Source: Perkinsus marinus ATCC 50983 (taxonomy: Eukaryota; Perkinsozoa; Perkinsida; Perkinsidae). Taken from it: a stretch of DNA of 30,321 nt. A program made the translations under genes and the position numbers. The DNA lies in assembly GCF_000006405.1 (NCBI RefSeq), contig NW_003200720.1:58327-88647 (forward strand), given 5' to 3'. This document shows positions 20,032 to 29,740 of this stretch, piece after piece (positions within the stretch are counted from its first letter, which is position 1; the number at the start of each line of letters is the position of its first letter). The notes under the pieces were generated by a model. The model was not told the origin of the DNA, did not search any database, and worked only from the letters and a program-made list of their open reading frames with translations.

Positions 20032-21869
20032 ATGTCGGTACAGCAGTTGCCCTGGTCTGATCTCGTCGAGGGCGTCCTAGCTCTATACTTTACTCCGAGT
20101 CGTTTGCGAAGCAAGGCGTATGTGCACTACCTTGTGGACCAGGCGGTGGAGATGTTGGCGAGGAGTGGTATTAAGCAGGAAATGAAATAATCTATTTTAT
20201 TTATTATGTTATGTATTATGTTGTATATTTTAATTCATACGTGTTTGTTGGAGTTTCTTTCGATCTGAAATAACGTATATTTCAAGTGAAAATATACGTT
20301 ATACCGAATTGAAATTTTTAAAACTCAATTTTCATCTTGCGTCAATTATACATATGTACTGTGTATGGGACAATGCAGTCAGAGCTCATTTGAGATGATC
20401 AGAAATTCTTGGGGCATTCGAATGGTAAGAGTTGTCATCGAGAAATCCGTGTTTGAGATTCCTCCCGACGCTATTGTAGTTACTATAACAGAAAAAAATC
20501 GGTTCAAAAAATGTAGTTATATTATATAGCAATGAAAATAGTGATAGTAGAAATGTAGTGGAGTTCATCGTGATACCAAAAAAACAAGTTCTACATTCAA
20601 CGTCGCGATATTCATTTGATAGTTTCACGGGTGAAACTTCAGTTAGCATAGTAGGTCGTGTATTATAGTAAATCTCAAGCTTGTTTTTGTTTGTGGTTTT
20701 AGATATCGACGAGCCGGTGAGGTCAGTCGCGGATCTCCTTAGTGAAGACGAGTCACTCGGGAACTGCTTCCTACGTCGTGTTAACCCCATGAAGGTAGTC
20801 ATATGTCAGCTTGGTTGATAGTCGGGGTTCATCTAACTTTGAGAAATAACGTCCTCTAGGTTGGGGGAAAATGGTGTTCCTAGTGTGATGACATTTACAT
20901 GGGATACTGATTGGAGAATGTGTTCCTAGTCATACGTGGAAAATTGGAAATGAAAATTATAGAAGAATTTTATAGGGAATATAATATAGGTCTGGGAAAA
21001 TTACGGGGAAAATGATTCAAGTTCGGAAAAATTATGGGAAAAAATAATATAGAATCGGGAGAATTATAAGGAAAGTAATATAGGTTCGGGGAAATTTTAG
21101 GGAAGATGATATAGGTCTGGGAAAATTTTAGGGTAAAATATATAGGTCGGGGAAAACTATAGGGAAAAATATATAGGCCCCGGAAAATAATATAGGTTCG
21201 GGAAAATTTTAGGGTAAAATAATATAGGTCCGGAAAAATTTCAGGAAAATAATATATGTTTGGGAAAATTCTAGGGAAAATAATGTAGATTCGGGAAAAT
21301 TATATGGGAAAAATAATATAGGTGATTTCCTGTTCAGAATGGTGATCTGCGATGTGCATGTCGTTGGTATAGTAGGAAGGGAAACGGTATGGAATATAAG
21401 GAGGTGGTTGGTCTTAAAACGGTTACTGAAAATGAGAAGAAAAACTATAAATTTGGGGATATGGAATTACTCCCGAGGTGAGTTTAGAGTGAAATTGTGG
21501 GAATTTGAAAATCGATCAGATGTGCATGCGTGCTGTTGTGATATGGATGATAATTTTCTGGACCAGCGTTGGAATAAATTTTCCCCACTGATTATAGAAG
21601 TTGTTCTTACATACGAATTCGGGTAGAGAAACTAAGAAGAATTTCCCCGAATTTTTTTCCCGGAATTTTATATTGTCACCAACACATGCAGTTGACCACA
21701 TTTTTGAGATTTTCACGGCAGGTGCTTTCCTGGAGGGATCTTCCTGGGCTCCTCGTATGAATGGAAACTGTCTGCTGTTCGCCTTTCTCGCGAAGGAAGA
21801 GGTGGAGAAAATAAAGATATCATTCTTATTGGAGTTCGAGTGGGGACGATAAATGAATCTATACCGTAA
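20032..21869 (+). CDS. unknown protein, 4 exons, 171 aa
   Basis: Exons 20032-20167, 20703-20794, 21338-21477 and 21722-21869 (TAA) join in phase; introns are 535, 543 and 244 nt, all GT-AG. An in-frame TGA lies just before the ATG, so this start is favoured. The first exon is helical (LVEGVLALYFTPSRLRSKAY). It is followed by an acidic stretch (ADLLSEDES), a Cys/Lys/Arg-rich part (CACRWYSRKGNG) and a C-terminus with GGIFLGSSYEWKLSAVRLSR. The family is not recognised. Intron 2 contains the 31-bp tandem array and intron 3 a minus-strand copy of the dispersed ACATGTGTTGG family. More 5' exons may exist upstream. Confidence 0.6.
20955..21325 (+). repeat. 31-bp tandem array, about 12 copies
   Basis: Degenerate units close to ATAATATAGGTTCGGGAAAA plus TTTTAGGGAAA repeat across the second intron (20795-21337) of the 171-aa protein gene. 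The unit is strongly strand-asymmetric (G and A on the plus strand, almost no C). Confidence 0.85.
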
Positions 21870-21968
21870 CTTTGTCACTTCTTAGTCTGATCTAGTCTAC
21901 TTGTATGAAATCGATCGAGTCATCGGTCTTTGCGCGAGACCGGCGACTCGGTTGATTCTGATGTGTCT

Positions 21969-22072
21969 GACGTTTTACGACGTGAAGTGGTATGAAACTC
22001 GGTGATTTACTCGGTAGTCGAAAAATAAGTTTTTCACTGGTGTTTTTCATATCACTAGGGTGGTGAAACTCC
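21969..22072. mobile_element. MITE copy F
   Basis: The right end TTTTTCATATCACTAGGGTGGTGAAACTCC (parts in order) is intact and followed by AAT. The inside has CGTTTTACGACGTGAAGTGG and ACTCGGTGA. The left terminal arm is missing. Confidence 0.75.
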
Positions 22073-22233
22073 AATGATAGCCATGAAACGTATTCACAGT
22101 TGTTATCAAACTGTTATTTATTTGCCTACTACGACTACCCCTTTTGGAGGTCCTTCTGAACGGATCGGAAAGGCCTCTGAGGGGGGGTGCTCGTGATGTG
22201 ATGGTGGAGTGGTATGACAATGATTAAAAAGAT

Positions 22234-22794
22234 TTATGTTAATATGGGAGTTGGGTTGAATGTGGACATGATTTGAATCTTTGGGTGGGGAGGTGAAGAT
22301 TCATAACCGGAATGTGGTGTTATGGCTGTTTCTCGATAGAGAATTTGAACGACGTATCTTGAGGTTGACCGAGAAAGATACAGATTAGGTTCAAATATTA
22401 CCTTCCGTTTGTGTTGATCCATCTGTACTACTGCAGTATATCGCCGTGTTAGTTACCTCAATCTTAGCCTTTTCTATGATTTATTTTTTCATGCGTATAT
22501 TTTCCCTTGTCGTTAACATATTATATACATATAACATACATTTAATTTTTTTCTCGAGCAGCACTCCTTTTCACCAGGCGGATACCCAGTATAGGAGTAT
22601 AGACGCGAACTCAGCAACAGCTAATCCGAAAAGAGCGGCTAAGCCCGGGTATATGTTCTGATGCAAATTCACATGGGTGGTATATGTATAGACTCGGCCG
22701 GAGAGGCACATTGCGAGGCTCGCGATATGCTCATCAGAAAAACCTTTCTAGAGTTCAGGTAGATCTTGGCCAGACTTTCCGAAGGTACATACAT
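22234..22794 (-). CDS. small single-span membrane protein, 4 exons, 90 aa
   Basis: Exons 22794-22744, 22657-22586, 22427-22402 and 22357-22234 (TAA) on the minus strand join in phase across introns of 86, 158 and 44 nt. The sequence starts MYVPSESLAKIYLNSRK. It then has one hydrophobic helix, PGLAALFGLAVAEFASILLY (about residues 21-40), followed by aromatic/basic residues (WYRWINTNGRY) and a polar Pro/Ser tail. The positive residues on both sides do not settle topology. The family is unknown; the size would suit a small organelle-membrane subunit, but nothing proves that. It is divergent from DXS. Confidence 0.5.
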
Positions 22795-23386
22795 TTAGTA
22801 TTACTACATACTACATGAATATCACTATTTACTACATGCTGTTAATATGTTTACAGATATATAACATATAACACCGTTAGTTGGACTCTCTTGTTTGAGT
22901 CACGTTGCCGAGCAGGCAGTTTGCGGTATCATACTACGCACGGTGTAGATTTTGTGCATGCGTGCATTTGCGTGATGGGACAAACTGTATCTGTGAAGAA
23001 GTGGTCCATACCCATTAAGGCGATCCAAACACATGTGTTGATGACAATATGAAAATTCTTAGGAAATTTTCGGAAATTTCTCGGTGGTTTTTGGTAAAAT
23101 TCTACCCAAAGTCGTGTGTGGACTTTTATATTTAGTTTCGAAAGCTCCTGAGGTCAGCGAATATGAGCTCTTACACTGCTTGTTCGGTCCGTAGTTATTC
23201 TTCCTCGATTACGACGATCCGAACACATGTGTTGGTGACAACTATGGAATTAACGAAAATTCCGAGCAAATTTCTTGTTTTATTACACTTCTACTCAAAG
23301 TCCAATGTAGACTTTTATGAATGTTTTTTTATGAGCTCCTGAGCTCTAACTTTGCTTGTTCGATCCGTAGTTGCTTTCCACCTACT
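22795..23386. promoter_or_regulatory. divergent region upstream of DXS with tandem repeat
   Basis: Two tandem units of about 190 bp (about 23015-23205 and 23206-23395) share ACACATGTGTTG, then CTACCCAAAGTC-like text, GAGCTC, and GCTTGTTCGGTCCGTAG. The second unit runs into the DXS start codon. These are members of the same dispersed family found in introns. No TATA box or other promoter element is recognised. Confidence 0.5.
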
Positions 23387-26300
23387 ATGACGATCAAAGT
23401 TGGGGTCCGCCTCGGTGCAGTAGTCGTCACGGCTCTCTTACTGTCGTCTGTTATGATGGTCGGTCAGATGCTCTTCGTTCACCCAAGTTCTCAGCAGCTG
23501 ACTGGTGAGTATCTTAGGTCGACCTTGGTAAGATTCATTTTAGGTCCGATAACGAACGCTTTCCTATCACCGGTTACGTCATCATCATCCTCTTACTCCA
23601 GTCTTCCGATTTCTGGTGGTGTGCCGAGCTTGGCTGCGTTTGGGTTGGCGGCGAGTAGCATTTTGGCAGTTCTTGGACGCATGCGCAAGGTGGGCCTACT
23701 TTGAATCTTACGTGAGTGAACCTAAAGATATCATGTATAGGTGGGAGCAACCTCTCGTCGAGCTGCTGCGGCTGCTGCTACTAGTTCCCCACCGAGAAAG
23801 GTGTCACGAGACGTGTCACAGCCTGGGGATGATTATGACGCACCGAAGGAGCTCGATGATGCGTGAGTCGGGGAAATTTTGGTATGGGCGAAATTATACG
23901 AGAAAGTTGGTTTCGCGAATATAGAATTTCCGCGTGATACATATTATATTTCGATTGAAAATTGATTTTTAAAATTTTTTTTTGTGAGTGTCTCAGGATT
24001 TACCTTTTTTTGGTAGCAGTAGGTTGCTGTGAAAATTTTGAGCGGTTTTGGAAAGTTTTGAAAAAGTGTAGTTACTTTTGAAAAATTTTCGAAAATTTGG
24101 GAAAATTTTCGTTGGTTTGCTATCAGTATAGTTATTTTCTGGTGAAAATTGATTTTTCCCGTAAAAATTCTCGGAAAAATTTTTAAATATGTAAAAGAAT
24201 TGTTTTTCTGTTTCAGCTCCGTAGATGTGGTGATGAATGGTCCAACGCCGACTTTGGATAAAGTGCAGTCTCCCGAAGATATCAGAAAAATGAGTCTACC
24301 TCAGCTGAAGGATCTTTGTAATGATACTCGAAGGGTAGGTGGGAGAGGATGTAATCGATCACGTGATCGATATTATCAAAGTCTCACTCGTGTTGACATT
24401 TCACTTGGCGGAAAACAATTGCGTCATTGGTCGCGAAAATATACGTCTTATAATTTACGTGGAATATTACGCCACTTCACGTTCAAGTGGTGGAACTGTA
24501 TTGATGTAATAGTTTTCGTTATATTAGTTTTTATAATCGATCACGCGATCGATATGGATGCTACTTTTCAGGGAGATGGTTCGTGAAATTCGGAGAATCG
24601 GAAATTGAAACTATAAAAAATTTTCTGCATTTTTTGTATCATGTTTTGGTAGAACCGAGGTGGTTGATAATTCTCATTATAATTTGCGCCACTTTATAGA
24701 CGATTTTTCGTTCACTTTCGGGAGAAGGTTTACAGTGTTGGAATATATCTTCTGAGCTCAGACGTTTTTTCGCTAATTGTAGTTATGTTTATATACGAAT
24801 TTCGGTTGAAATGGTGAAGAATTTCTCAGAAAATTGCTCATAAAATTTTTAAACCTTTTGCATATTTTCCCCCAGCATTGCCATTTTTCCGACATTTTAT
24901 TAGAAATATCAATACCATTTTTTCTCCAAATATTCTATTTTAGTTCCTAGTGCGATCAGTATCGCAAACAGGAGGTCACCTGGGATCGAATTTGGGTGTT
25001 GTGGAGCTCACAGCCGCCCTTCATCACGTATTCGATCTGCCCAAGGATAAACTTATATGGGACGTCAGTCATCAGGTAGTTCCGGGGTCGGGAGAAGCGA
25101 CATGTAAAAATTGCGCGGAATTTTATATGAGTTAAACTCATCGCTTTTTTGCGGCTTATATTTGTTATAAGGAAAGTGAGGTCGCGCAGGGCAAACTCTG
25201 GAAAAAAAATTTCCCAAGTATTTGCTACTGCAGAAACTCTATAAACGTGCATGTGTGGGGTAGTTCGAATGTGAACACTGCCTGCATATTTTTATCGGGT
25301 TTGAATGGTCAGTTTTGGAATATATGTTTGTTTTTCTCACTAGAGAAGTTTAGATATGGATTCTGGTAGAAGTTTATAGGGACCAACAAGAATTTTACCA
25401 TACGGCAATAATTCCCCATAATTAGAAATTCACCGTAAAATAGAATTTACCATGATTTTACATAATTAGAATTTACCGTAATTTATCCCAATTTACCACA
25501 ATTTACCACAATGTACCATAGTTTTCCATAATTCTCTATAATTCACCATAATTTCCCGTAATTTCCCATAATTTTCGATAATTTCCCATAATTTACCATA
25601 ATTTACTCTAATCTAATGTTGCATAATATACCGTAGTTTACGTTAATTTAGAATATTCTTTCAGGCGTATCCCCACAAAATCTTCACTGGCCGTCGTGAG
25701 AGGATGTCGACTCTACGACAAGGTGGAGGACTGTCAGGTTTCACCAAGCGGAGTGAATCGCCTTATGACCCTTTCGGTGCGGGCCACAGTGGAACTGCGA
25801 TGTCCGCAGCAACTGGTTTTGCTATAGCAAGAGATGTGAGTATGGGAGGCCTTTTGTGGACCTGATTCGTATCTTCAAGCGTGGAACCTCGGATATTATG
25901 TTGTTCTTATTAGCATAAGAAGCGCGTTCATGATGAGGCGGTTAGGGAGGGTGGTCATACCACACCTCCGTTGTCTCCTGAGGACGACTACACTGTAGTG
26001 TCGGTAGTGGGCGACGGAGCGATCACTGGTAATAATAATGAGCAGTTTCCAAAGCTGAGTAGATTGGTGAGGAGTTAGGGAATTTTCCGAAAATTTTCCG
26101 CCCGAATTTTTGTAGTGCGACCAACACATGTAGTTGATTTTGGTGGGCATATGGGAAAATTACTGCACATCATGGTGATTCTAAGAACACTAACACTAAC
26201 AGAAATTCTAGGAAACACATTCTCCCACTGGTGAAAATAGTGAACTAGTGAAACTTGCGGTATTGATAGTGGTCAATAGTGAGGTCATGTGAAAATGCAA

Positions 26301-29059
26301 TTCACGTTATGAAAATCATATTTTTTTATCAACACAGTAACGTGATTATAGTGTTAATGCGGCGTGTTTGTAGTGGTTGATGTCGCCGTGGACTTGGTTG
26401 GTGTTTGTAGGCGGTATGGCGTACGAGGCGATGAACCATGCGGGTTGGCTGAAGTTGCGGAAATTCCTCGTTATTCTCAATGATAATGGTCAAGTGTCTC
26501 TGCCGACTGCTTACAATGAAGTGCATACGCCGGTACGAGGAAGAGGATGCACGCGGTCAACTAAATGTGTTGGTGGAAAAAATGAGATTGATTTCTTTCA
26601 CAGAAACCAAGGAGAATTTACTCAATTAGTGTGCAGAAATTCTGTACACTTCTAACGTTCCGAACATGACCCTTCCGACTCAACGTGTGATGTATCGTGA
26701 TGATAACTATATCCTGTTAAAGTTTCAGCTCAAAACTCTCATTCGTTAACGAGAAACACAGACTTTTTGAATTTGCCAAAGAAAAAAATACGCTCCAATT
26801 TATGTGTAAATTTCTATATTCCACTTGAGAAACTCCTGAACTCAGCAGATGAGGAAAGAGAACATATATTCCTACTCCCGCACGGAGTGGTGGTGGTGAT
26901 AGTTTTTTTTTTGGGGGGGGGGTTAGTTTGTTCTCGGGTTTGGAGGAATTGTCGTAATATTTCAGGTGGGAGCTTTGTCGGAGGCGTTGAGCAAAATGGG
27001 AGGGATGGATTCTTCCGTCCCGGACGCGATATCGAAGGTACTTTTGGAGGGTGTGGAAGGGAGGTATTGAGGAATGGTGTAGTGGATAAGGCTCTGTTTT
27101 GTTATACGTGAGGTCCCGCGTTCGATTCTAGGTGTGGGGAAATTTTTCCGATTCGGTCAGTTGACTCTTTTTGGCGCCTTGGTTGCCCTGCCAAGGTCTC
27201 TCAGGTATTGTCATCACCGAGCTTCCAGGATGCGAGGAATACTCTAAAACTAGCTGTGAAGTGAGTAGCGCGCGCCCTGATGATCGATTTGTAATGTTAT
27301 GAGTGTGGTGCAGAGCTCTGTGTCCGCCGCAACTTGCCGAGAGTCTTGGTCGAATAGAAGAATATGGGAGGGGTCTTTTATCGACCTATAGCAGAGGTAG
27401 TTGGTGATGATCACGTCGGGAATTAGAGTTGGAAAATAATTTAGTTCTTCGGGAATTTTCGGGAAATTTTTCAGAAAAAAAGTGGGTGGTTTGATGATGA
27501 GATTTTTTGCTGTGTTTTATGTTTGAGGAGTTGAATTTTGGGAAAATTTCTCAGAAATTTTTTTCGGAAAAAATTATAGTTTGATGATGAGATTTTTTGC
27601 TGTGTTTCGTGTTAAGGTACTATGTTTGAGGAGTTGGGATTTTACTATGTCGGGCCTGTGGATGGACATTGTTTGGATACGTTGGTTACTGTATTGAGCA
27701 ATCTCAAGCAGTCCATGGATGAGGGCAAGATCACCAAGCCGATATTACTCCACGTTAAGTAGGTTTGGAGGGAATTAGCTAAATTGTGGCGTGTAAATTT
27801 CGCTCGCCCGATAATTGTTAGGACGGAGAAGGGGCATGGGTATAAGCCTGCTGAGGTGGCGCTTGATAAGTTGCATGGAGTGACACAGTTTGATGTGAAG
27901 ACTGGTGAGTGTGGCGGACTTTCATGCGGAAGGTCGTGGGATCGATCCCTGGTTGTGACACTTCTCTCCTCTTTATTAGGCAAAAAGGAGGTTCCTACGA
28001 AGGTGGTGGAAGCACCTCCAACAACAGAGACGAAGGCACCTAAGAAGATGGCATATACGGACGTCTTTGCCAAGGCGCTGATAGCAGCTGCTGAGAGGGA
28101 TAGTCGGATTGTGGCCATCACCGCTGCGATGCCGGGAGGTGACTTCACTTGGGGAGTTTGGATGTGTTCGTCCAAATTTGCCGTTTTTAGGGGGAAAATT
28201 TCGTATTTTTGGTGAAAAATATGGGAATTTTAGAAAATGTTGGGACAATCAGCTGAGCGTAGGAGTTTGGTAAGTAGCGGTGTGGAAATTTCCATTTGAC
28301 TTGCGCTCCGACGAGGAATTTAGCAAAATTTTCTCCGGAATTTTTTCGCCACATTGTTGATCAATTATAAATATGTGTATATTTTCAGGCACAGGTCTTC
28401 ATCATTTCGAGAAGAAGTTTGGTTTGGATCGGATGTTTGATGTTGGTATTTGCGAGCAGCACGCTGTGACAATGGCTGCTGGGATGGCTGCAGAAGGGTT
28501 GGTGCCGTATGCGGCTATTTATAGCAGTTTTATGCAGGTAGTAAAGGAAAGGGGAAATATGTTGGGTCTCCTCTGCTGAGCTCAGTAGTTGTGCGAGATG
28601 GAAATTTGCACGCGCATTGGAGTAGAAGTGTAAAAAAAAATAATGAGAATTTTCGAAAATTTCTTTGGAATTTGTGAAACCTCAGTGGGACGATGTGGAT
28701 ATATATGCATATTTTACTACACTGCGGAGGTGATTTTGTATTGTGTAGAAAAAGGAGTGAAAATTTTCGGAAAATTTTTAGAATTTATATATTGTTACTA
28801 ACACATGTTTATTTGAGGCGTTCGATGCTGTTTCTTTTCAGAGAGCTATAGATCAGATGGTGCATGATGTGGCGTTGCAGAAGTTGCCGGTAGGACTCGT
28901 TTTGGAGTATTTCGCGCGCACCACGAAATCATGCAGGTTCGATTTGTCCTAGATAGGGCAGGGTTTGTTGGTGCGGATGGTCCTACTCACCATGGGCAGT
29001 TCGATTTGGCGATGTTGGGGTGCATTCCGGGGGTGAAGATATGTGCGCCTGGAGATGAG
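23387..29059 (+). CDS. dxs: 1-deoxy-D-xylulose-5-phosphate synthase, 3' end missing
   Basis: DXS joins pyruvate and glyceraldehyde-3-phosphate using thiamine diphosphate, the first step of plastid isoprenoid synthesis. Sixteen exons in phase: 23387-23689, 23741-23862, 24217-24334, 24944-25075, 25665-25835, 25914-26028, 26411-26532, 26966-27037, 27205-27260, 27314-27396, 27617-27758, 27822-27904, 27980-28138, 28389-28537, 28842-28889, 28937-29059. About 666 residues are visible. Residues 1-about 140 are a presequence with a hydrophobic segment ([18 protein letters not shown]) then an Ala/Arg/Ser-rich stretch, as in two-step plastid leaders. Motifs: GGHLGSNLG (about 190-198), GDGAITGG (about 315-322), NDN (about 345), [17 protein letters not shown] with the catalytic Glu (about 582), [26 protein letters not shown] is plant-like. 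The text fails after APGDE: the C-terminal transketolase domain (roughly 150 residues) is absent, and reading on enters a MITE that gives a stop at 29144. A 39-nt in-frame stretch (23505-23543) may be another intron. Confidence 0.95.
25470..25615 (+). repeat. 10-bp tandem repeat in DXS intron
   Basis: About 14 units close to AATTTACCAT follow one another in almost perfect 10-bp register, with looser copies from about 25390. The array fills part of the 589-nt intron 25076-25664, just before the exon encoding [13 protein letters not shown] 10-bp phase of A/T runs predicts curved DNA. Confidence 0.9.
27073..27145 (+). pseudogene. tRNA-like module in DXS intron 27038-27204
   Basis: D-arm-like GGTGTAGTGGATAAGGC is followed at tRNA spacing by GAGGTCCCGCGTTCGATTCT, and then after about 13 nt by a T-run (AAATTTTTCC). 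Stems pair imperfectly and no acceptor match is found. It is in the same orientation as DXS. Confidence 0.45.
27442..27645 (+). repeat. 92-bp tandem duplication across a DXS splice acceptor
   Basis: TTTGATGATGAGATTTTTTG and what follows occur at about 27489 and again at about 27581. Each copy runs on to ATGTTTGAGGAGTTG, which in the second copy is exon sequence (MFEEL). The first copy, inside intron 27397-27616, lacks the acceptor word GTTAAG|GTACT. It is therefore a duplicated intron end plus exon start without a working splice site. Confidence 0.85.
27905..27955 (+). pseudogene. tRNA 3'-half-like module in DXS intron 27905-27979
   Basis: Begins at the splice donor itself (GTGAGTGTGGCGGAC). 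It has an anticodon-arm-like GCGGACTTTCATGCGGAAGG and a T-arm-like GTGGGATCGATCCC. It takes up most of a 75-nt intron. Confidence 0.4.
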
Positions 29060-29103
29060 GTGCTAGTCGAGGAGGAGGGAGTTTTACAGATTTCTATTTT
29101 TAT

Positions 29104-29215
29104 GGAGTTTCACCCGTTTTACGTGAAGTGGCGTAAAACTCGGTGAAAAACGCGATATTCGCGGTGATATGCAGTAGTCGTGAAATATGTTCTTCATATC
29201 ACTAGGGTGAAACTC
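29104..29215. mobile_element. MITE copy H at the DXS break
   Basis: GGAGTTTCACCCG at the left and CATATCACTAGGGTGAAACTC at the right, with the internal hairpin GTTTTACG/CGTAAAAC and CGCGATATTCGCG. It lies 45 bp past the last recognisable DXS codon and supplies the stop codon of the read-through frame. Confidence 0.85.
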
Positions 29216-29740
29216 GAATAAATTCGGGGGAATGACTGTGTAAAGGGGTAGAAGTAGCCATACTTCCTTTTTTCGAGTGGCGAGAAGTAGTAGTATAAAC
29301 TTGATTGTGAATAGAAGGCGCTATATGAGAAGTGGAGAGTAGGGTATAGTTTGAAGAATAGTACGAGTGATAGAGCATACAAGTAGCAATACTTTCTCCT
29401 TGGAGTTTACGTCAATATTTTATCGATAGTAAGAAGTAGTAGTATAAACTGTAAAGTGAAAGGGCTGTGTGAGGTTTAAGGAGAGGATAGGGTACGTGTG
29501 AATTTGATATGCAAATGTGTGTTATTTTGTAGGGTAAATGATAGTGAACAAGTTGTCGCTATCATCACAGTCCCAAACGGGTACTCTCATCATCACAATA
29601 CATGTTCATAGCCATCGTTACATTGCAAATCGATTCTCATTAATCTCGGAAAATAATACACATTTGCATATCAAACTGAAACACGCACTATAGATGACCA
29701 CATTTTTCCCAACAGGAAATTCAAGTATGACGTCGCTCAC
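29216..29740. other. gap between two 3'-less convergent genes
   Basis: No DXS or DnaJ sequence is recognised here. It has a diverged direct duplication (about 29249-29347 and 29378-29493, sharing GAAGTAGTAGTATAAACT at 29284 and 29433) and an inverted repeat of 26 bp with one mismatch (29503-29528 and 29650-29675, TTTGATATGCAAATGTGT). The inverted repeat could bound an insertion or form a hairpin between the convergent genes. Confidence 0.5.

Noticed and set aside
20386-20802. 138-codon minus-strand frame
   Set aside because: The opposite strand has a phase-matched exon (20703-20794) with good acceptor and donor; the rest is intron of that gene.
21601-21852. 83-codon plus-strand frame (AFLEGSSWAPRM...)
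   Set aside because: Another frame of the same exon joins in phase with the preceding exon (AG|G) and runs to a stop at 21869.
24410-24500. Another MITE copy in a DXS intron
   Set aside because: Words such as ATTACGCCACTTCACG recall the family's centre, but no terminal repeat is present, so it is not counted.
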